From: Arthrobacter nitrophenolicus
Lineage (GTDB): Bacteria > Actinomycetota > Actinomycetes > Actinomycetales > Micrococcaceae
NCBI RefSeq assembly: GCF_000332815.1
Contig: NZ_AOFD01000009.1
Coordinates: 1-64,000 of the forward strand
DNA: 64,000 nucleotides
Direction of reading: 5' to 3'
Position 1 is the first letter of the stretch; every line of letters starts with the position of its first letter. This document shows, piece after piece, positions 7,934 through 17,975 of the stretch. The translations under genes and the position numbers were made by a program. Under the pieces are notes generated by a model. The model was not told where the DNA came from, ran no database searches, and was given only the letters and a program-made list of their open reading frames with translations.

Positions 7934-9655
7934 CTACGCCACTTCAGGCGGCAGCATCAGCTTCGCGCCCGGGATGGCATTGAGGAGGGCCTTGGTGTAG
8001 TCCTCCCGCGGCGATTCGAAGACCTCATCTGTGGAGCCGGTTTCCACCAGGCGTCCCTTTTCCATGACGCACACGTGGTCCGCGATCTGGCGGACCACGG
8101 CGAGGTCATGGGTGATGAACAGGTAGGTCAGCCCCAGGTTCGACTGCAGGTCCGCCAGCAGGTTCAGGACCTGCGCCTGGACCAGCACGTCCAGGGCGGA
8201 CACCGCTTCGTCACAGATGATGACTTCGGGGTCCAGCGCCAGGGCACGGGCAATGGCAACACGCTGCCGCTGCCCGCCAGAGAGCTCGTTCGGGTACCGC
8301 TGCATGGCGGACTGTGGCAGTGCCACCTGGTCCAGCAGCTCCCGGACCTTCTTCTCCCGGCTCGCACTGTTGCCAATCTTGTGGACCCGCAACGGCTCCT
8401 CGATGGTGCGGAAGATGTTGTACATCGGGTCCAGGGAGCCATAGGGGTCCTGGAAGATCGGCTGAACCCGGCGACGGAACTTGAACAGCTCTGCTGCCTT
8501 AAGCTTCGAGGTGTCCACGCCGTCGAACAGGATCCGGCCGTCCGTGGGCTTTTCCAGCTGCAACACCATCTTCGCCACCGTGGACTTCCCCGACCCGGAC
8601 TCCCCCACGATCGCCGTCGTGGTTCCGCGCTGGACGTTGAAGCTGACGCCGTCAACGGCCGCGAAGTCCGTTGACTTCCCCAGCCCCTGCCGGAGCTTAT
8701 AGACCTTCCGCAGGTCCTGGATCTCCAGAACGTTGTCCGCAGCCGCCGGTTCTGCAGCCGGAGCCAGCAGGTCCGCCGTCTCCACGCCCTGTTCCTTGGC
8801 CGCCTGGATGCGGCGGCTGGCCAGCGACGGAGCGGACTCCACCAGCCTCTTGGTGTAGGGGTGCCGCGGGTTGCGCAGCAGCTCCAGCGACGGACCTGCC
8901 TCCACCACCCGGCCCTGGTACATCACCACGACCTTGTCGGCCCGTTCGGCTGCCAACCCCAGGTCATGGGTGATGAGCAGCACCGAGGTGCCCAGTTCGC
9001 TGGTCATGGTTTCAAGGTGGTCCAGGATCTGGCGCTGCACGGTGACGTCCAGGGCGGACGTCGGCTCGTCGGCGATCAGCAGGCGCGGCTGGCACGAGAG
9101 TCCGATGGCAATCAGGGCGCGCTGCCGCATGCCGCCGGAGAACTCGTGCGGGTACTGGTTCGCACGCCGCTTGGCGTCCGGCAGGCCGGCCTCGGCCAGC
9201 ACCTTGGCGATGTCATCAGGTCCGCTGGGCCGTCCGTTCGCACGGAGCGTCTCGCGGACCTGGTAGCCGATCTTCCATACGGGGTTCAGGTTGGACATGG
9301 GGTCCTGCGGAACCATGCCGATGGTGTTGCCGCGCAACTCGATCATGCGCTGCTCGCTGGCATGGGCAATGTCCTCGCCGTCGAGCAGGATCTGGCCGCC
9401 GGAGACCCGCCCGTTGTTGGGCAGCAGTCCAATCGCCGCCAGCGCGGTGGTCGACTTGCCGGAGCCGGACTCCCCCACGATTGCCACCGTCTCGCCCGGC
9501 ATGATGGTCAGGTGCGCGTCGCGGACAGCCTGGACTTCACCGCCGCTGGTCTTGAACGTGATGGCGAGGTCGCGGATTTCCAGCAGCGGCCTGGTGCCCG
9601 TGGTCCCGGCTTCTTCGATGCGGACGTCTGGAGTTGTCATCTCTTTATCTCTCAT
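7934..9655 (-). CDS. Dipeptide/oligopeptide ABC transporter, fused DppD-DppF ATPase
   Basis: Two complete ATPase modules in one chain of 573 aa energise the importer encoded upstream. Each half has Walker A GESGSGKST (61-69 and 351-359), an ABC signature (EFSGGMRQR at 171-179; LSGGQRQR in the second half) and Walker B (LLIADEPTSALD; VIICDEAVSALD). The HPYT segment at the end of each half (265-268 in the first) is typical of the Opp/Dpp ATPases. ATG 9655 overlaps the dppC stop as ATGA, which favours this start; a second ATG at 9640 would remove 5 residues. It is the last gene of the operon. Confidence 0.92.
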   Translation of the reverse strand: MRDKEMTTPDVRIEEAGTTGTRPLLEIRDLAITFKTSGGEVQAVRDAHLTIMPGETVAIVGESGSGKSTTALAAIGLLPNNGRVSGGQILLDGEDIAHASEQRMIELRGNTIGMVPQDPMSNLNPVWKIGYQVRETLRANGRPSGPDDIAKVLAEAGLPDAKRRANQYPHEFSGGMRQRALIAIGLSCQPRLLIADEPTSALDVTVQRQILDHLETMTSELGTSVLLITHDLGLAAERADKVVVMYQGRVVEAGPSLELLRNPRHPYTKRLVESAPSLASRRIQAAKEQGVETADLLAPAAEPAAADNVLEIQDLRKVYKLRQGLGKSTDFAAVDGVSFNVQRGTTTAIVGESGSGKSTVAKMVLQLEKPTDGRILFDGVDTSKLKAAELFKFRRRVQPIFQDPYGSLDPMYNIFRTIEEPLRVHKIGNSASREKKVRELLDQVALPQSAMQRYPNELSGGQRQRVAIARALALDPEVIICDEAVSALDVLVQAQVLNLLADLQSNLGLTYLFITHDLAVVRQIADHVCVMEKGRLVETGSTDEVFESPREDYTKALLNAIPGAKLMLPPEVA

Positions 9656-10596
9656 CGCTGGCGGCTCTTGGGATCGAGGGCGTCACGGACGGCGTCACCG
9701 AGCATGATGAAGCTGAGTACCGTGATGGACAGGGCCGCAGCCGGATACAGCATGATCTCCGGGCTGGTCCGGATGGACGCCTGCGCCCCGGCGATGTCAT
9801 TACCCCAGGACATGATGCTCTGCGGCAGGCCGATGCCCAGGAAGGACAGGGTTGCCTCGGCCACGATAAAGACACCCAGCTCAAGCGTTGCCAGCACGAT
9901 GATGGGAGCGAGTGCGTTGGGCAGCACGTGCCGCACCAGCGCCCCGAACTTGGAGACCCCCAAGGCCTGGGCGGCCGTGACGAAGTCGGCGTTGCGCACC
10001 TCGATGACGGCGCCCCGGGTGATGCGGGCCATCTGCGGCCACGCCAGGAGGGAGATGACGAACACCACCGTCCAGACGCTCTTGTTCTCGCGGAAGAAGG
10101 GCAGCTGGGTGATCACCAGCGCGCCCAGAATCAGGGGCAACGCAAAGAAGATGTCACCCAGGCGGGCAAGGACAGAATCCAGCCAGCCGCCGTAGTAGCC
10201 GGCCAGCGCACCGATGGTGACCCCGATGACCAGCACGCACAGCACCGAGAGGATGCCAACGGACAGCGATGCCTGGGTTCCGTGGATGACGCGCGAGTAG
10301 ACGTCGCAGCCCTGGAAGGTAAATCCGAACGGGTGCCCGGCAGTGGGACCGCCTTCCGAGTTGGCCAGCTCGCAGCCCTCGTTTGGCGGCACTGAAGTGA
10401 ACAGGCCGGGGAACAGGGCCACCACGGTCAGTGCCAAAATGAGCAGCGCCGAAATGATGAAGAGCGGACGACGGCGGAGCTTGCGCCACGCATCCGACCA
10501 TAGGCTGAGCGGTGCCTGGTCAGTCTTGACGGCGTCCGTTGCCAGCAGCGGCGTTTCATCGATGGGAGCCACGAAGTGGCTGTTGTTACTGGTCAT
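9652..10596 (-). CDS. dppC: Dipeptide/oligopeptide ABC transporter permease, DppC type
   Basis: Inner-membrane permease of 314 aa from ATG 10596 (MTSNNSHF). It has an N-terminal cytoplasmic segment, a first membrane helix (RRPLFIISALLILALTVVALFPGLF), a periplasmic-type loop, and five further helices. The binding-protein-dependent permease (EAA) loop is GVSKFGALVRHVLPNALAPIIV. It overlaps the end of dppB by 11 bp and the ATPase start by 4 bp, so translation is coupled. Longer forward extensions of this reading frame are a dppB shadow. Confidence 0.92.
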   Translation of the reverse strand: MTSNNSHFVAPIDETPLLATDAVKTDQAPLSLWSDAWRKLRRRPLFIISALLILALTVVALFPGLFTSVPPNEGCELANSEGGPTAGHPFGFTFQGCDVYSRVIHGTQASLSVGILSVLCVLVIGVTIGALAGYYGGWLDSVLARLGDIFFALPLILGALVITQLPFFRENKSVWTVVFVISLLAWPQMARITRGAVIEVRNADFVTAAQALGVSKFGALVRHVLPNALAPIIVLATLELGVFIVAEATLSFLGIGLPQSIMSWGNDIAGAQASIRTSPEIMLYPAAALSITVLSFIMLGDAVRDALDPKSRQR

Positions 10597-11514
10597 AGCG
10601 GATCCTCGGGTCAAGCCAGGCGTACAGGAGGTCGACGAGCAGGTTGGCCACCACGAACACCAGCACCAGCACGCTGACAATGGAGACGATGGTGGGCCCT
10701 TCACTGCGCAGGACTGCCTGGTACAGCTTGTTGCCGACGCCCGGAACGTTGAAGATGCCTTCGGTGACAATGGCGCCGCCCATCAGGCCGCCGAGGTTGG
10801 CGCGAGGTAGGTGACGACAGGGATCAGCGAGTTGCGCAGGATGTGGGCCATGACCACCCGCGGCCGGGAAAGGCCTTTGGCGGTCGCGGTCCGGACATAG
10901 TCCGCGTTCATGTTTTCGCTGACGGAGGCGCGGGTCAGGCGGAGGACGTACGCAAAGGACACGAGGCCCAGGACGACGGCGGGCAGCAGCAGGCTGCCCC
11001 AGTCCGCATTCGCCCCGACTGTTGGTTTGGCCCAGCCCAACTGGACGCCGAATACCAACTGGAAGACGAAGCCCAGCACGAAGGTGGGAACTGCAATGAC
11101 CACCAGGGACGCCACAAGGACCGTGGAATCAAACCAGCCGCCGCGGCGCAGGCCTGCGAAAACGCCAAAGGCTACGCCGAAGATCGCCTGGATCGCCAGG
11201 GCCTCGATGGCGAGCATCGCCGTCACAGGGAAGACCCTGGCGAGACTTGCCGCGATGGGCTGGCCGGTGAAGTCGTTGCCCAGGTTGAACGTGAAGAGGT
11301 TCTTCAGGAAGAGGCCGTACTGGACCCAGAACGGTTCGTCCAGGTGGTACTGGCTGCGCAGGGTATCAATGACTGCCTGCGGCGGCTGGCGGTCGCCGAA
11401 GAGCGCCGCGATGGGGTCGCCGGGCAGTGCGAACACCATGTAGTAAACGAGAAGCGTGGTGCCGAGGAAGACCGGGATCACCTGGAGCAGTCGGCGCAGG
11501 ATAAAGCGGACCAC
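10586..11514 (-). pseudogene. dppB: Dipeptide/oligopeptide ABC permease DppB type, broken by one-base deletion
   Basis: The N-terminal frame from ATG 11514 runs through MVRFILRRLLQVIPVFLGTT and the conserved RNSLIPVVTYLA, then hits a spurious stop. The C-terminal frame continues with LGGLMGGAIVTEGIFNVPGVG to the stop at 10586. One G/C is missing near 10801 (GCGCC for GCGGCC). Restoring it gives a normal permease of about 309 aa with six helices and an uninterrupted EAA region. Because the partner genes are intact and coupled, a sequencing error is more likely than gene loss. Confidence 0.9.
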
Positions 11515-11580
11515 TGGATCACCAGCCTTCCGGCAGGGAAGTAAACAGGTTCATGGGGTGCCTTCCTGCCGTGCAAGCCA

Positions 11581-11610
11581 ATGGGGGCCCGGCTGTGACC
11601 GGACCCCCAT
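11581..11610 (-). terminator. Hairpin between the binding-protein gene and dppB
   Basis: ATGGGGGCCCGG and CCGGACCCCCAT form a 12-bp stem (one G-U) 28 nt after the binding-protein stop. It may attenuate transcription so that the binding protein is made in excess over the permeases. Confidence 0.65.
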
Positions 11611-11637
11611 CTGCCTGGCGGCAAGTGAGTTCTGGAA

Positions 11638-13323
11638 CTACTTAGCCGTGATATCGAAGTAGCGGATGCCGCCGTTCCAGCCTGTCTCGGCCTTCACAAC
11701 GTTGTTACTCCATACGATCGGCCGTGCCTGGTCCCAGAGCGGCAGGCCCGGAAGATCTTCAAAGAGGATCTCCTGTGCCTGGTTGAACTTGGCGTTTGCC
11801 TCTTCCGTGGTCTTGGCGGCGAGGCCCTCCTTGAGCAGCTTGTCGAACTCGGGGTTCGTGTACTTCTCGTAGTTGGAGGAGGCGTTCGTTGCCCAGACGG
11901 GTCCCAGGAAGTTGTAGAGCGAGGGGTAGTCGCCCTGCCAGCCGGCGCGGGTCAGGCCCGGAAGCTGCTGGGACTTGCGCAGGTTCAGCACCTCTGCGAA
12001 CTTCGCGAAGGGCTGGATTTCAGCCTGGATGCCCAGGTTGTTCTTGAAGCCGTTGGCTACAGCGTCGATCCATTCCTTGTTGCCGCCATCGGTGTTGGAG
12101 GCAATCTGGAGCGGCTTGGAATCGTCGTACGGCTGGATCTTCTCCGCCTGTGCCCACAGGTCCTTGGCCTTGGCGGCGTCGAACTTCAGAACTTCGCTGC
12201 CCTTGATTCCTTCTTCAAAACCTTCGATCACCGGCGGAACAAAGGCCTTGGCCGGGGTACGGGTGCCGTTGAAGATGACCTTGGCAATTTCCTCGCGGTT
12301 GATGGCGTAGGACAGTGCCTGGCGGCGGAGCTTGCCGGCTTCACCCTGGAAGTTCGGGTTGTACGGCGGGATGTTCAGCGTGGAGTTGGTTGCCACCGGC
12401 TTGGTGGCGTTGCGGTCCGGGAAGTCGGTGACGTAGGTCTTCAGCGCGTTGGACGGAAGCACGTCGGTGACATCCAGGTTGTCGGACTGCAGGTCCGTGT
12501 AAGCCGGGCCCGGATCCGTGTAGAACTTGAAGGTGACGCCGCCGTTCTTGGCTTCGCGGGGACCGCTGTAGTCAGGGTTCTTCACGAGCGAGATGGACTG
12601 GTCGTGAACCCAGGCGCCTTCCTTTTCCATCTTGTACGGACCGTTGCCCACCGGGTTTTCACCGAAGGCCTTCGGGTCGGCCAGGGCGGCAGAGGGAAGC
12701 GGGAAGAATGCCGAGTAACCAAGCCGCAACGACCAGTCAGCCTCCGGCTGGGCCAGCTTCACAGTGATGGTGGAGTCGTCCTTGGCCACCAGCCCGGACA
12801 TGGTCTCCGCGGTGGGAGCCGGGGTGGTTTTGGTCTTGCCGTCCGCGCTGGTTTCCTGGGTGACGGCGGAAACTTCCTCGTAGCCCTCGATGGACTCGAA
12901 GAAGAAGCCGTTGTTCTGCAGGTTCTTCGAGTTGGCGGCGTAGTTCCAGGAGTCCACGAACGTCTTGGCGGTGATTTCCTCGCCGTTGGTGAACTTCGTG
13001 CCCTGCTTGACCTTGATGGTCCAGTTCTGGGCGTCATCGGATTCAATGGATTCCGCGAGGGCATTGACCGGCTTGCCGTCGGCGTCGTAGGTCCGCAGGC
13101 CTTCGAAGAGCAGCTCGACAACGCGGCCGCCATACACTTCGTTGGTGTTTGCCGGCAGCAACGGGTTCTGTGGTTCGTTGCTGTAGGCGCTGATGACCTT
13201 GTTGGGGTCGCCGGTTGATTCGCCGCCCCCTTCAGTGGTGCCGCCTCCAGCGCCGCACCCGGTCAGGGCAAGCGCGGCGATTGCCACGATGCCCAGTGCT
13301 TTGGAAGTGCGCGTGAAACGCAT
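11638..13323 (-). CDS. Peptide-binding lipoprotein of the ABC importer (family 5 SBP)
   Basis: An extracytoplasmic solute receptor of 561 aa, anchored to the membrane by a lipid. The signal peptide ends in lipobox LTGC, followed by a Gly/Thr/Ser-rich linker. Family-5 features are the early GGRVVELLFEGL segment, NPVGNGPYKM in the middle and a C-terminal LPLWDQARPIVW. Members bind oligopeptides, dipeptides or other ligands, so the specificity is not certain. AGGAGG sits 4 nt before ATG 13323. It is first in the operon, followed by a hairpin and the permease genes. Two palindromes lie 200-250 bp upstream. Confidence 0.9.
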   Translation of the reverse strand: MRFTRTSKALGIVAIAALALTGCGAGGGTTEGGGESTGDPNKVISAYSNEPQNPLLPANTNEVYGGRVVELLFEGLRTYDADGKPVNALAESIESDDAQNWTIKVKQGTKFTNGEEITAKTFVDSWNYAANSKNLQNNGFFFESIEGYEEVSAVTQETSADGKTKTTPAPTAETMSGLVAKDDSTITVKLAQPEADWSLRLGYSAFFPLPSAALADPKAFGENPVGNGPYKMEKEGAWVHDQSISLVKNPDYSGPREAKNGGVTFKFYTDPGPAYTDLQSDNLDVTDVLPSNALKTYVTDFPDRNATKPVATNSTLNIPPYNPNFQGEAGKLRRQALSYAINREEIAKVIFNGTRTPAKAFVPPVIEGFEEGIKGSEVLKFDAAKAKDLWAQAEKIQPYDDSKPLQIASNTDGGNKEWIDAVANGFKNNLGIQAEIQPFAKFAEVLNLRKSQQLPGLTRAGWQGDYPSLYNFLGPVWATNASSNYEKYTNPEFDKLLKEGLAAKTTEEANAKFNQAQEILFEDLPGLPLWDQARPIVWSNNVVKAETGWNGGIRYFDITAK

Positions 13324-13525
13324 TCCGCCTCCTATGAGTTGTGGGAGATATCGAGGGAATTCTTGTGCTTCCCCGCAGGCCGGACGCAGCTTTCACACTG
13401 TGACGCAGCCTACATATGACGATTAGCCTAACCGCACGGAGTCCAAATACTGGTACTCCGTTGCCAAACCGTGACCGAGATGCTCCAGTGCGATACCCGG
13501 TGAACGGAAGTTGTGCAAGTCACAT

Positions 13526-13541
13526 GCTACTCGCGAGTAGC
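13526..13541. promoter_or_regulatory. Perfect 16-bp palindrome, candidate operator
   Basis: GCTACTCGCGAGTAGC is exactly self-complementary. It lies in the 292-bp gap upstream of the peptide-binding lipoprotein gene. Such short even palindromes are typical of TetR- or MarR-family operators. The regulator is unknown. Confidence 0.4.
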
Positions 13542-13561
13542 CCGCGCCGCTAATCGGATGC

Positions 13562-13573
13562 GTGAGCGCTCAC
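13562..13573. promoter_or_regulatory. Palindrome GTGAGCGCTCAC, LacI-family-like operator
   Basis: A perfect 12-bp palindrome with the same core as a symmetric LacI/GalR operator (GTGAGCGCTCAC). It lies 43 nt after the second binding-protein gene ends and about 240 bp upstream of the oligopeptide-binding gene. Confidence 0.4.
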
Positions 13574-13615
13574 AAGGATGCGCCGCTGGAAGGAGGTCCC
13601 GCTGGAAGCGAAGGG

Positions 13616-15375
13616 TTAGGCCAGGCGCCAGTCCCACACATTCCACCAGACGCCCAGGGGCCCGGAGCTTGATTTCACGCCGGTGATCCGCGGGCCGAAG
13701 GCGGTGGTGCCGATGGTCTGGTAGAGCGGGAGCCCGTAGGCGTTTTCCCAGATCTGTTTGTCGATTTCCGCGAGCAGCTCGTCCTGTTTGCCCAGGTCCG
13801 TGGTCCGTGCGAGCTCTTCCATGGCTTTATCCGCGTCGGTGTCCGAGAAGCCGTTGAAGTTGCTGCCAGCGCCCGTCCGGAAAATCTGCGGCACGCGGCT
13901 CACCCCGGCGCTGCTGCCAATCCAGCCCAGCAGCGCAGCGTCGTGGCCTTCCTCGCCTAGTGACCTGGCCCAGTCGGCGCTGCTTTGCCCGCCGTCCTCC
14001 ACCCGGAATCCCGCAAGTGCCGCCGAGTCCCGGATCAGGGCGAAGGCCTCTGCACGGTTGGGGTTGTCCCGGTTGTAGAGGATCCTGACCGTGGGTGTCT
14101 CCCCGTCAAGGAGCTCTTTTGCAGCTTCGATATCCACCTCGGCGAATTCTGTTGAGCCGTTGTTCCTGGCGGTGTCCGCATACTTGGGCTGTGCCGGCAG
14201 GAAGACGTGGGAGTCCAGCGGTTTTGCGTCCGGTTGCAAGTCCCCTACCACGGCGTCGACGATGGCCTGGCGCGGGACGGTCTTGAGGAATGCCTCTCGG
14301 ACATCCCGGCTGGCGAACGGGCCGGAGAAGTTGAGGTCCAGGTGGTCATAGCCGGACTGGTTGTACCGTTCGAGGGTATTGCCCTGCTCCGCCAGGCCCG
14401 CGAACACGTCTTCGGTTCCGGCCGAGGGCTGGGGGGCAATGATGTCCGCCTGCCCGTTCCGCAGGGCGTCGACGGCCCCCGAAAGGGCCCCCGTGAACCG
14501 GACGTTGATTTCATCCAGCCACGGTTCGGACCCCCAGACGTAATCCCGGTTCCGGACAAGCCTCATCGAGACTTCGGGAACGATGTCCACCACGATGTAC
14601 GGGCCGCTGGAAAGGTACAGGGCGGGGTCGTCCGGGAGGGCCTTCGTATCGAAGCCCGAGTTCCAGAAATCGCTGACCGCCTTCAGCTCCGTGTTGACCG
14701 CGGGCTTCTCTGGGTCGCCCCGCGGTGAGTCGCGAAGCAGTTCAACCAGGTCCTCTTCATCGTTCAGCCCGCTCTTGGCCGCGACGACGTGCGCCGGGAG
14801 GCCGACGTCGAAGGCTACTTCCCAGTCAGCGTACGGAGTGGCGTATTCGAGGGTGATCGAACGCCCGTCTCCCCCCACTTCGGGAAAGACCGTGCCGGCC
14901 AGCCCGCTGGTGTCCGATGCCGTGGAAAAGTATCTGGTGCCGGTTCCCGCCATGGGGTCGGCGTCGTCGAAGTAGCCTGACCCTGCCGCCCAGCTGAGGA
15001 GGAGGTCGCCGGCGTCGATGGCCTCGCCGTCGGACCATTTGACGCCTTCGTTGACGGTGTACTTCACCTTGAGGGGCTCGTCGGACACCTTCTCGAACCG
15101 GCCGAACTTGTCATTGCGGACCACCGCCGCCTTGTCGTCCAGGTAGTAGAACCCGGAGTGGTGATGTAACCGATCTTGGAATTGATGTCCGTGTTGCCGT
15201 CGGCGCTGTACGGATTGAAGGATGAGAACGCGTTGACTTCGGCGACCGTGGCAGTCCCGCCCCGCTTCGCCTCCCCTACGATCACAGGCGCGGTGCCGCC
15301 GCCGGAGCAGCCCGAAAGCACCACCACAGCCGCAAGGGCCGCGGTGACATAACGCATCAGACGCCCGACCGGCAT
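13616..15375 (-). pseudogene. Second ABC substrate-binding lipoprotein (family 5), broken by one-base deletion
   Basis: ATG 15375 has AAGGAGG 4 nt upstream and encodes a signal peptide with lipobox LSGC, then GGTATVAEVNAFSSFNPYS. The frame is lost near 15160, where one base is missing (ATCACCACTCC for ATCACCCACTCC). Restoring it joins KIGYIT to HSGFYYLDDKAAVVRNDKFG and gives about 586 aa. The rest is a complete family-5 binding protein with VKWSDGEAIDAGDLLLSW, SSGPYIV and a C-terminal GLPLYQT. It has no permease genes of its own and could feed the adjacent Dpp-type importer. Confidence 0.85.
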
Positions 15376-15481
15376 GCCGCCTCCTTGTGTTTTCCCTTCG
15401 GGGAAAGGGGACCTGGAGCTGCCAGGATCACGCCCTACATAGTCAGGATAAGGTGTCCGCGCAGGCAGACGCTGGACCGGC

Positions 15482-16567
15482 TCAGACGTTGAAGCGGAAC
15501 TCCACCACATCGCCGTCGGCCATGACATATTCCTTGCCTTCGATCCGCACCTTGCCGCGGGACTTGGCTTCCGCCATGGAGCCCGCATCGACGAGGTCGT
15601 CGAAGGAGACCACTTCGGCCTTGATGAACCCGCGCTGGAAGTCCGAATGGATGACGCCCGCCGCCTGTGGCGCGGTGTCCCCCTGCTTGATGGTCCAGGC
15701 GCGTGCTTCCTTGGGGCCTGCCGTGAGGTAGGTCTGCAGGCCCAGGGTGTGGAAGCCGACCCGCGCCAGCTGGTCGAGGCCGGACTCGTCCTGTCCGTTC
15801 ATTTCCAGCATTTCGCGGGCTTCTTCCTCGTCCAGTTCCACGAGGTCGGCCTCAAGCTTGGCATCCAGGAAGATGCAGTCTGCGGGGGCAACCAGGGCGC
15901 GGAGCTCCTCCTGCTTTTCCGGGCTGCCCAGGATTGCCTCGTCCGCGTTGAAGACGTAGATGAAGGGCTTGGCCGTCAGCAGGCCGAGCTCCTTGAGGTG
16001 TTCCATCTCCAGCTTGTCGCTCTTGATCGAGGAGTAGATGGTGTCGCCGCGTTCAAGGACCGCCTGCGCTGCCTTGATGGCTGCCAGCTCTGCGGCCTCG
16101 CGCTTCTTGATCTTGACCTCTTTTTCGATCCGGGGGATGGCCTTCTCGATGGTCTGCAGGTCGGCGAGGATGAGCTCGGTGTTGATGGTTTCCATGTCCG
16201 AGCGCGGATCCACCTTGCCGTCGACGTGGACGACGTCGGGATCGTCGAAGACGCGGACCACTTCGGCGATGGCTTCGGCTTCACGGATGTTGGCAAGGAA
16301 CTGGTTGCCGAGCCCTTCGCCTTCGGATGCGCCCTTGACGATGCCGGCGATGTCCACGAAGGAGACCGCTGCGGGCAGGATGCGCTGCGAACCGAAGATC
16401 CCGGCCAGCTTGTCGAGGCGGGGGTCGGGCAGGTTCACGACGCCGACGTTCGGTTCGATGGTGGCGAACGGATAGTTCGCGGCCAGGACCTGGTTGCGGG
16501 TAAGCGCGTTGAAGAGGGTTGATTTGCCGACGTTGGGCAGTCCGACGATGCCAATAGTAAGAGCCAC
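15482..16567 (-). CDS. ychF: Ribosome-binding GTPase/ATPase YchF (OLA1 family)
   Basis: An Obg-family P-loop NTPase that binds ribosomes and acts in translation and the oxidative stress response. The 361 aa contain the P-loop GLPNVGKST close to the N-terminus, [20 protein letters not shown] (switch II/G3) and the C-terminal TGS-like end [11 protein letters not shown] chose GTG 16567 (MALTIGIVG), the family start, over ATG 16573. TAGAAT at 16576-16581 leaves only 2 nt before the ATG but 8 before the GTG, which fits a leaderless mRNA. YchF commonly has NxxE-type specificity and binds ATP; here VFNADE is visible. Confidence 0.94.
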   Translation of the reverse strand: MALTIGIVGLPNVGKSTLFNALTRNQVLAANYPFATIEPNVGVVNLPDPRLDKLAGIFGSQRILPAAVSFVDIAGIVKGASEGEGLGNQFLANIREAEAIAEVVRVFDDPDVVHVDGKVDPRSDMETINTELILADLQTIEKAIPRIEKEVKIKKREAAELAAIKAAQAVLERGDTIYSSIKSDKLEMEHLKELGLLTAKPFIYVFNADEAILGSPEKQEELRALVAPADCIFLDAKLEADLVELDEEEAREMLEMNGQDESGLDQLARVGFHTLGLQTYLTAGPKEARAWTIKQGDTAPQAAGVIHSDFQRGFIKAEVVSFDDLVDAGSMAEAKSRGKVRIEGKEYVMADGDVVEFRFNV

Positions 16568-16575
16568 GAGCATTG

Positions 16576-16581
16576 ATTCTA
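16576..16581 (-). promoter_or_regulatory. -10 hexamer TAGAAT of ychF
   Basis: It lies 8 nt upstream of GTG 16567 with no Shine-Dalgarno between. It supports the GTG start and a leaderless transcript. Confidence 0.5.
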
Positions 16582-16657
16582 CCCGCAGGGCGTCCCCCGC
16601 CTGTACCCGTGGATGTCACTGCCCCCGATTGTCCGCCCCCCATGCAACAGTGAGGGC

Positions 16658-17883
16658 ATGGATGTTTTTGCGTTGATTCTGGCCTTGTTCATGCTGCTGC
16701 TCGGCGCCCTTGCCGGTGCAGCTGCCACCTACTTTGTGCTGCGGAAGAACTCGCATGCCCTGGAGGCGGACTTCGACGCTGTCTCGTCCCGGCTTTCAGA
16801 GGTCAGCGCACAGTTCGCAGCGGCCGACGCCGAGCGGCGGCTTTTGGCGGCACAGAACCGGGAACTTGGCGAGGCACGGACGCAGGACGGCAGCGTGCTG
16901 CGCGCGCTTGCCCCGGTGGCGGAGAAGCTCTCGGCGGTGCAGCAGCAGGTGGCCCTGCTGGAGCGCGACCGGGTGGAGCAGTATGGCCAGCTCGCGCAGC
17001 AGCTGCAGGAGGCCCGGCACTCGGATGAGCAGCTGATCCGGTCCACCCACGCACTGGAATCGGCATTGCGCTCAAACAGCGCCCGCGGACAGTGGGGCGA
17101 GGTGCAGCTGCGGCGGGTGGTGGAGGCCTCGGGGATGCTCCGCCATGTGGACTTCGTGGAGCAGCTTCACAGCGCCGGCAGTGATTCGTCTGTCCGCCCT
17201 GACCTTGTGGTCCAGCTTCCGGGCGAAAAGCAGCTGGTGGTGGACGCCAAGGTTCCGTTGTCGTCCTACCTGGAGGCCCAGCAGCTTGGCGCAGCGGACT
17301 CCCGGCCCGGGCAGCAGGGGCGGACTGTCCAGGCGGACGGCCGGTCGCAGCAGGCGCTGCTGGCCGCCCACGCGAAGGCCCTCCGTGCGCACGTGGATGC
17401 CCTCAGCAACAAGAAGTACTGGGACATCCCGGGCAACTCACCCGAACTGGTGATCTGCTTTATCCCGGCGGAATCCATCCTGCAGCTGCCCTCTCGGCGG
17501 ACGCGGAACTCCTGGACCATGCCTTGTCCCGCAACGTGGTCCTGGCCTCCCCCAGCACCCTGCTGGCTGTCCTGAAGTCAGTGGCCTTCACGTGGCGGCA
17601 GGATGTGCTCACGGACAGCGCCCGGGAACTGTTCGACCTTGCCCGGCAGCTCTACGACCGGATGGGAACACTCGGCGAGAACGTCAGCAAGCTGGGCTCA
17701 TCGCTGAAGTCGTCCGTGGACCGCTACAACGCGATGGTGGGCACACTCGAGGCGCGGGTGCTGCCTACGGCACGGAAGCTGAACTCCCTGGAGGAATCGG
17801 GCCTGGCGGCGCCACCGGCAGTGGAGGCCACACCCCGCGCCCTTTCGGCTCCTGAGCTCCAGCACGATGAGGCTGCGGCCTAG
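16658..17883 (+). pseudogene. rmuC: DNA recombination protein RmuC, broken by one-base deletion
   Basis: ATG 16658 opens an N-terminal membrane helix (ALILALFMLLLGALAGAAATYFVL) followed by a long coiled coil (about residues 30-150). The RmuC nuclease-like core follows: RGQWGEVQLRRVVEASGM, RPDLVVQLPGEKQLVVDAKVPL and PELVICFIPAE. Near 17485 a G is missing. Restoring it gives ILQAALSADAELLDHALSRNVVLASPSTLLAVLKSVAF and about 408 aa in total. RmuC is a PD-(D/E)xK family protein proposed to limit inverted-repeat recombination. Both halves are well conserved, so a sequencing error is likely. Confidence 0.9.
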
Positions 17884-17915
17884 GAAGGGCAAAGCAGCCC
17901 GGGCCAGGGCAAAAG

Positions 17916-17961
17916 AAACGGGGCGGGCCCTGCAGCTGCTAACTGCGGGCCCGCCCCGTTT
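17916..17961. terminator. Bidirectional terminator between rmuC and ispH
   Basis: AAACGGGGCGGGCC pairs with GGCCCGCCCCGTTT around a loop of 18 nt that itself contains a short CTGCAG/CTGC pairing. The stem ends in TTT on the plus strand, between convergent genes. Confidence 0.8.
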
Positions 17962-17975
17962 GTTGAAGCGTTGTT

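Noticed and set aside
13393..13403. TCACACTGTGA as a Crp/GlxR site
   Set aside because: The half-sites are in the reverse order and spacing of Crp-type sites (TGTGA-N6-TCACA).
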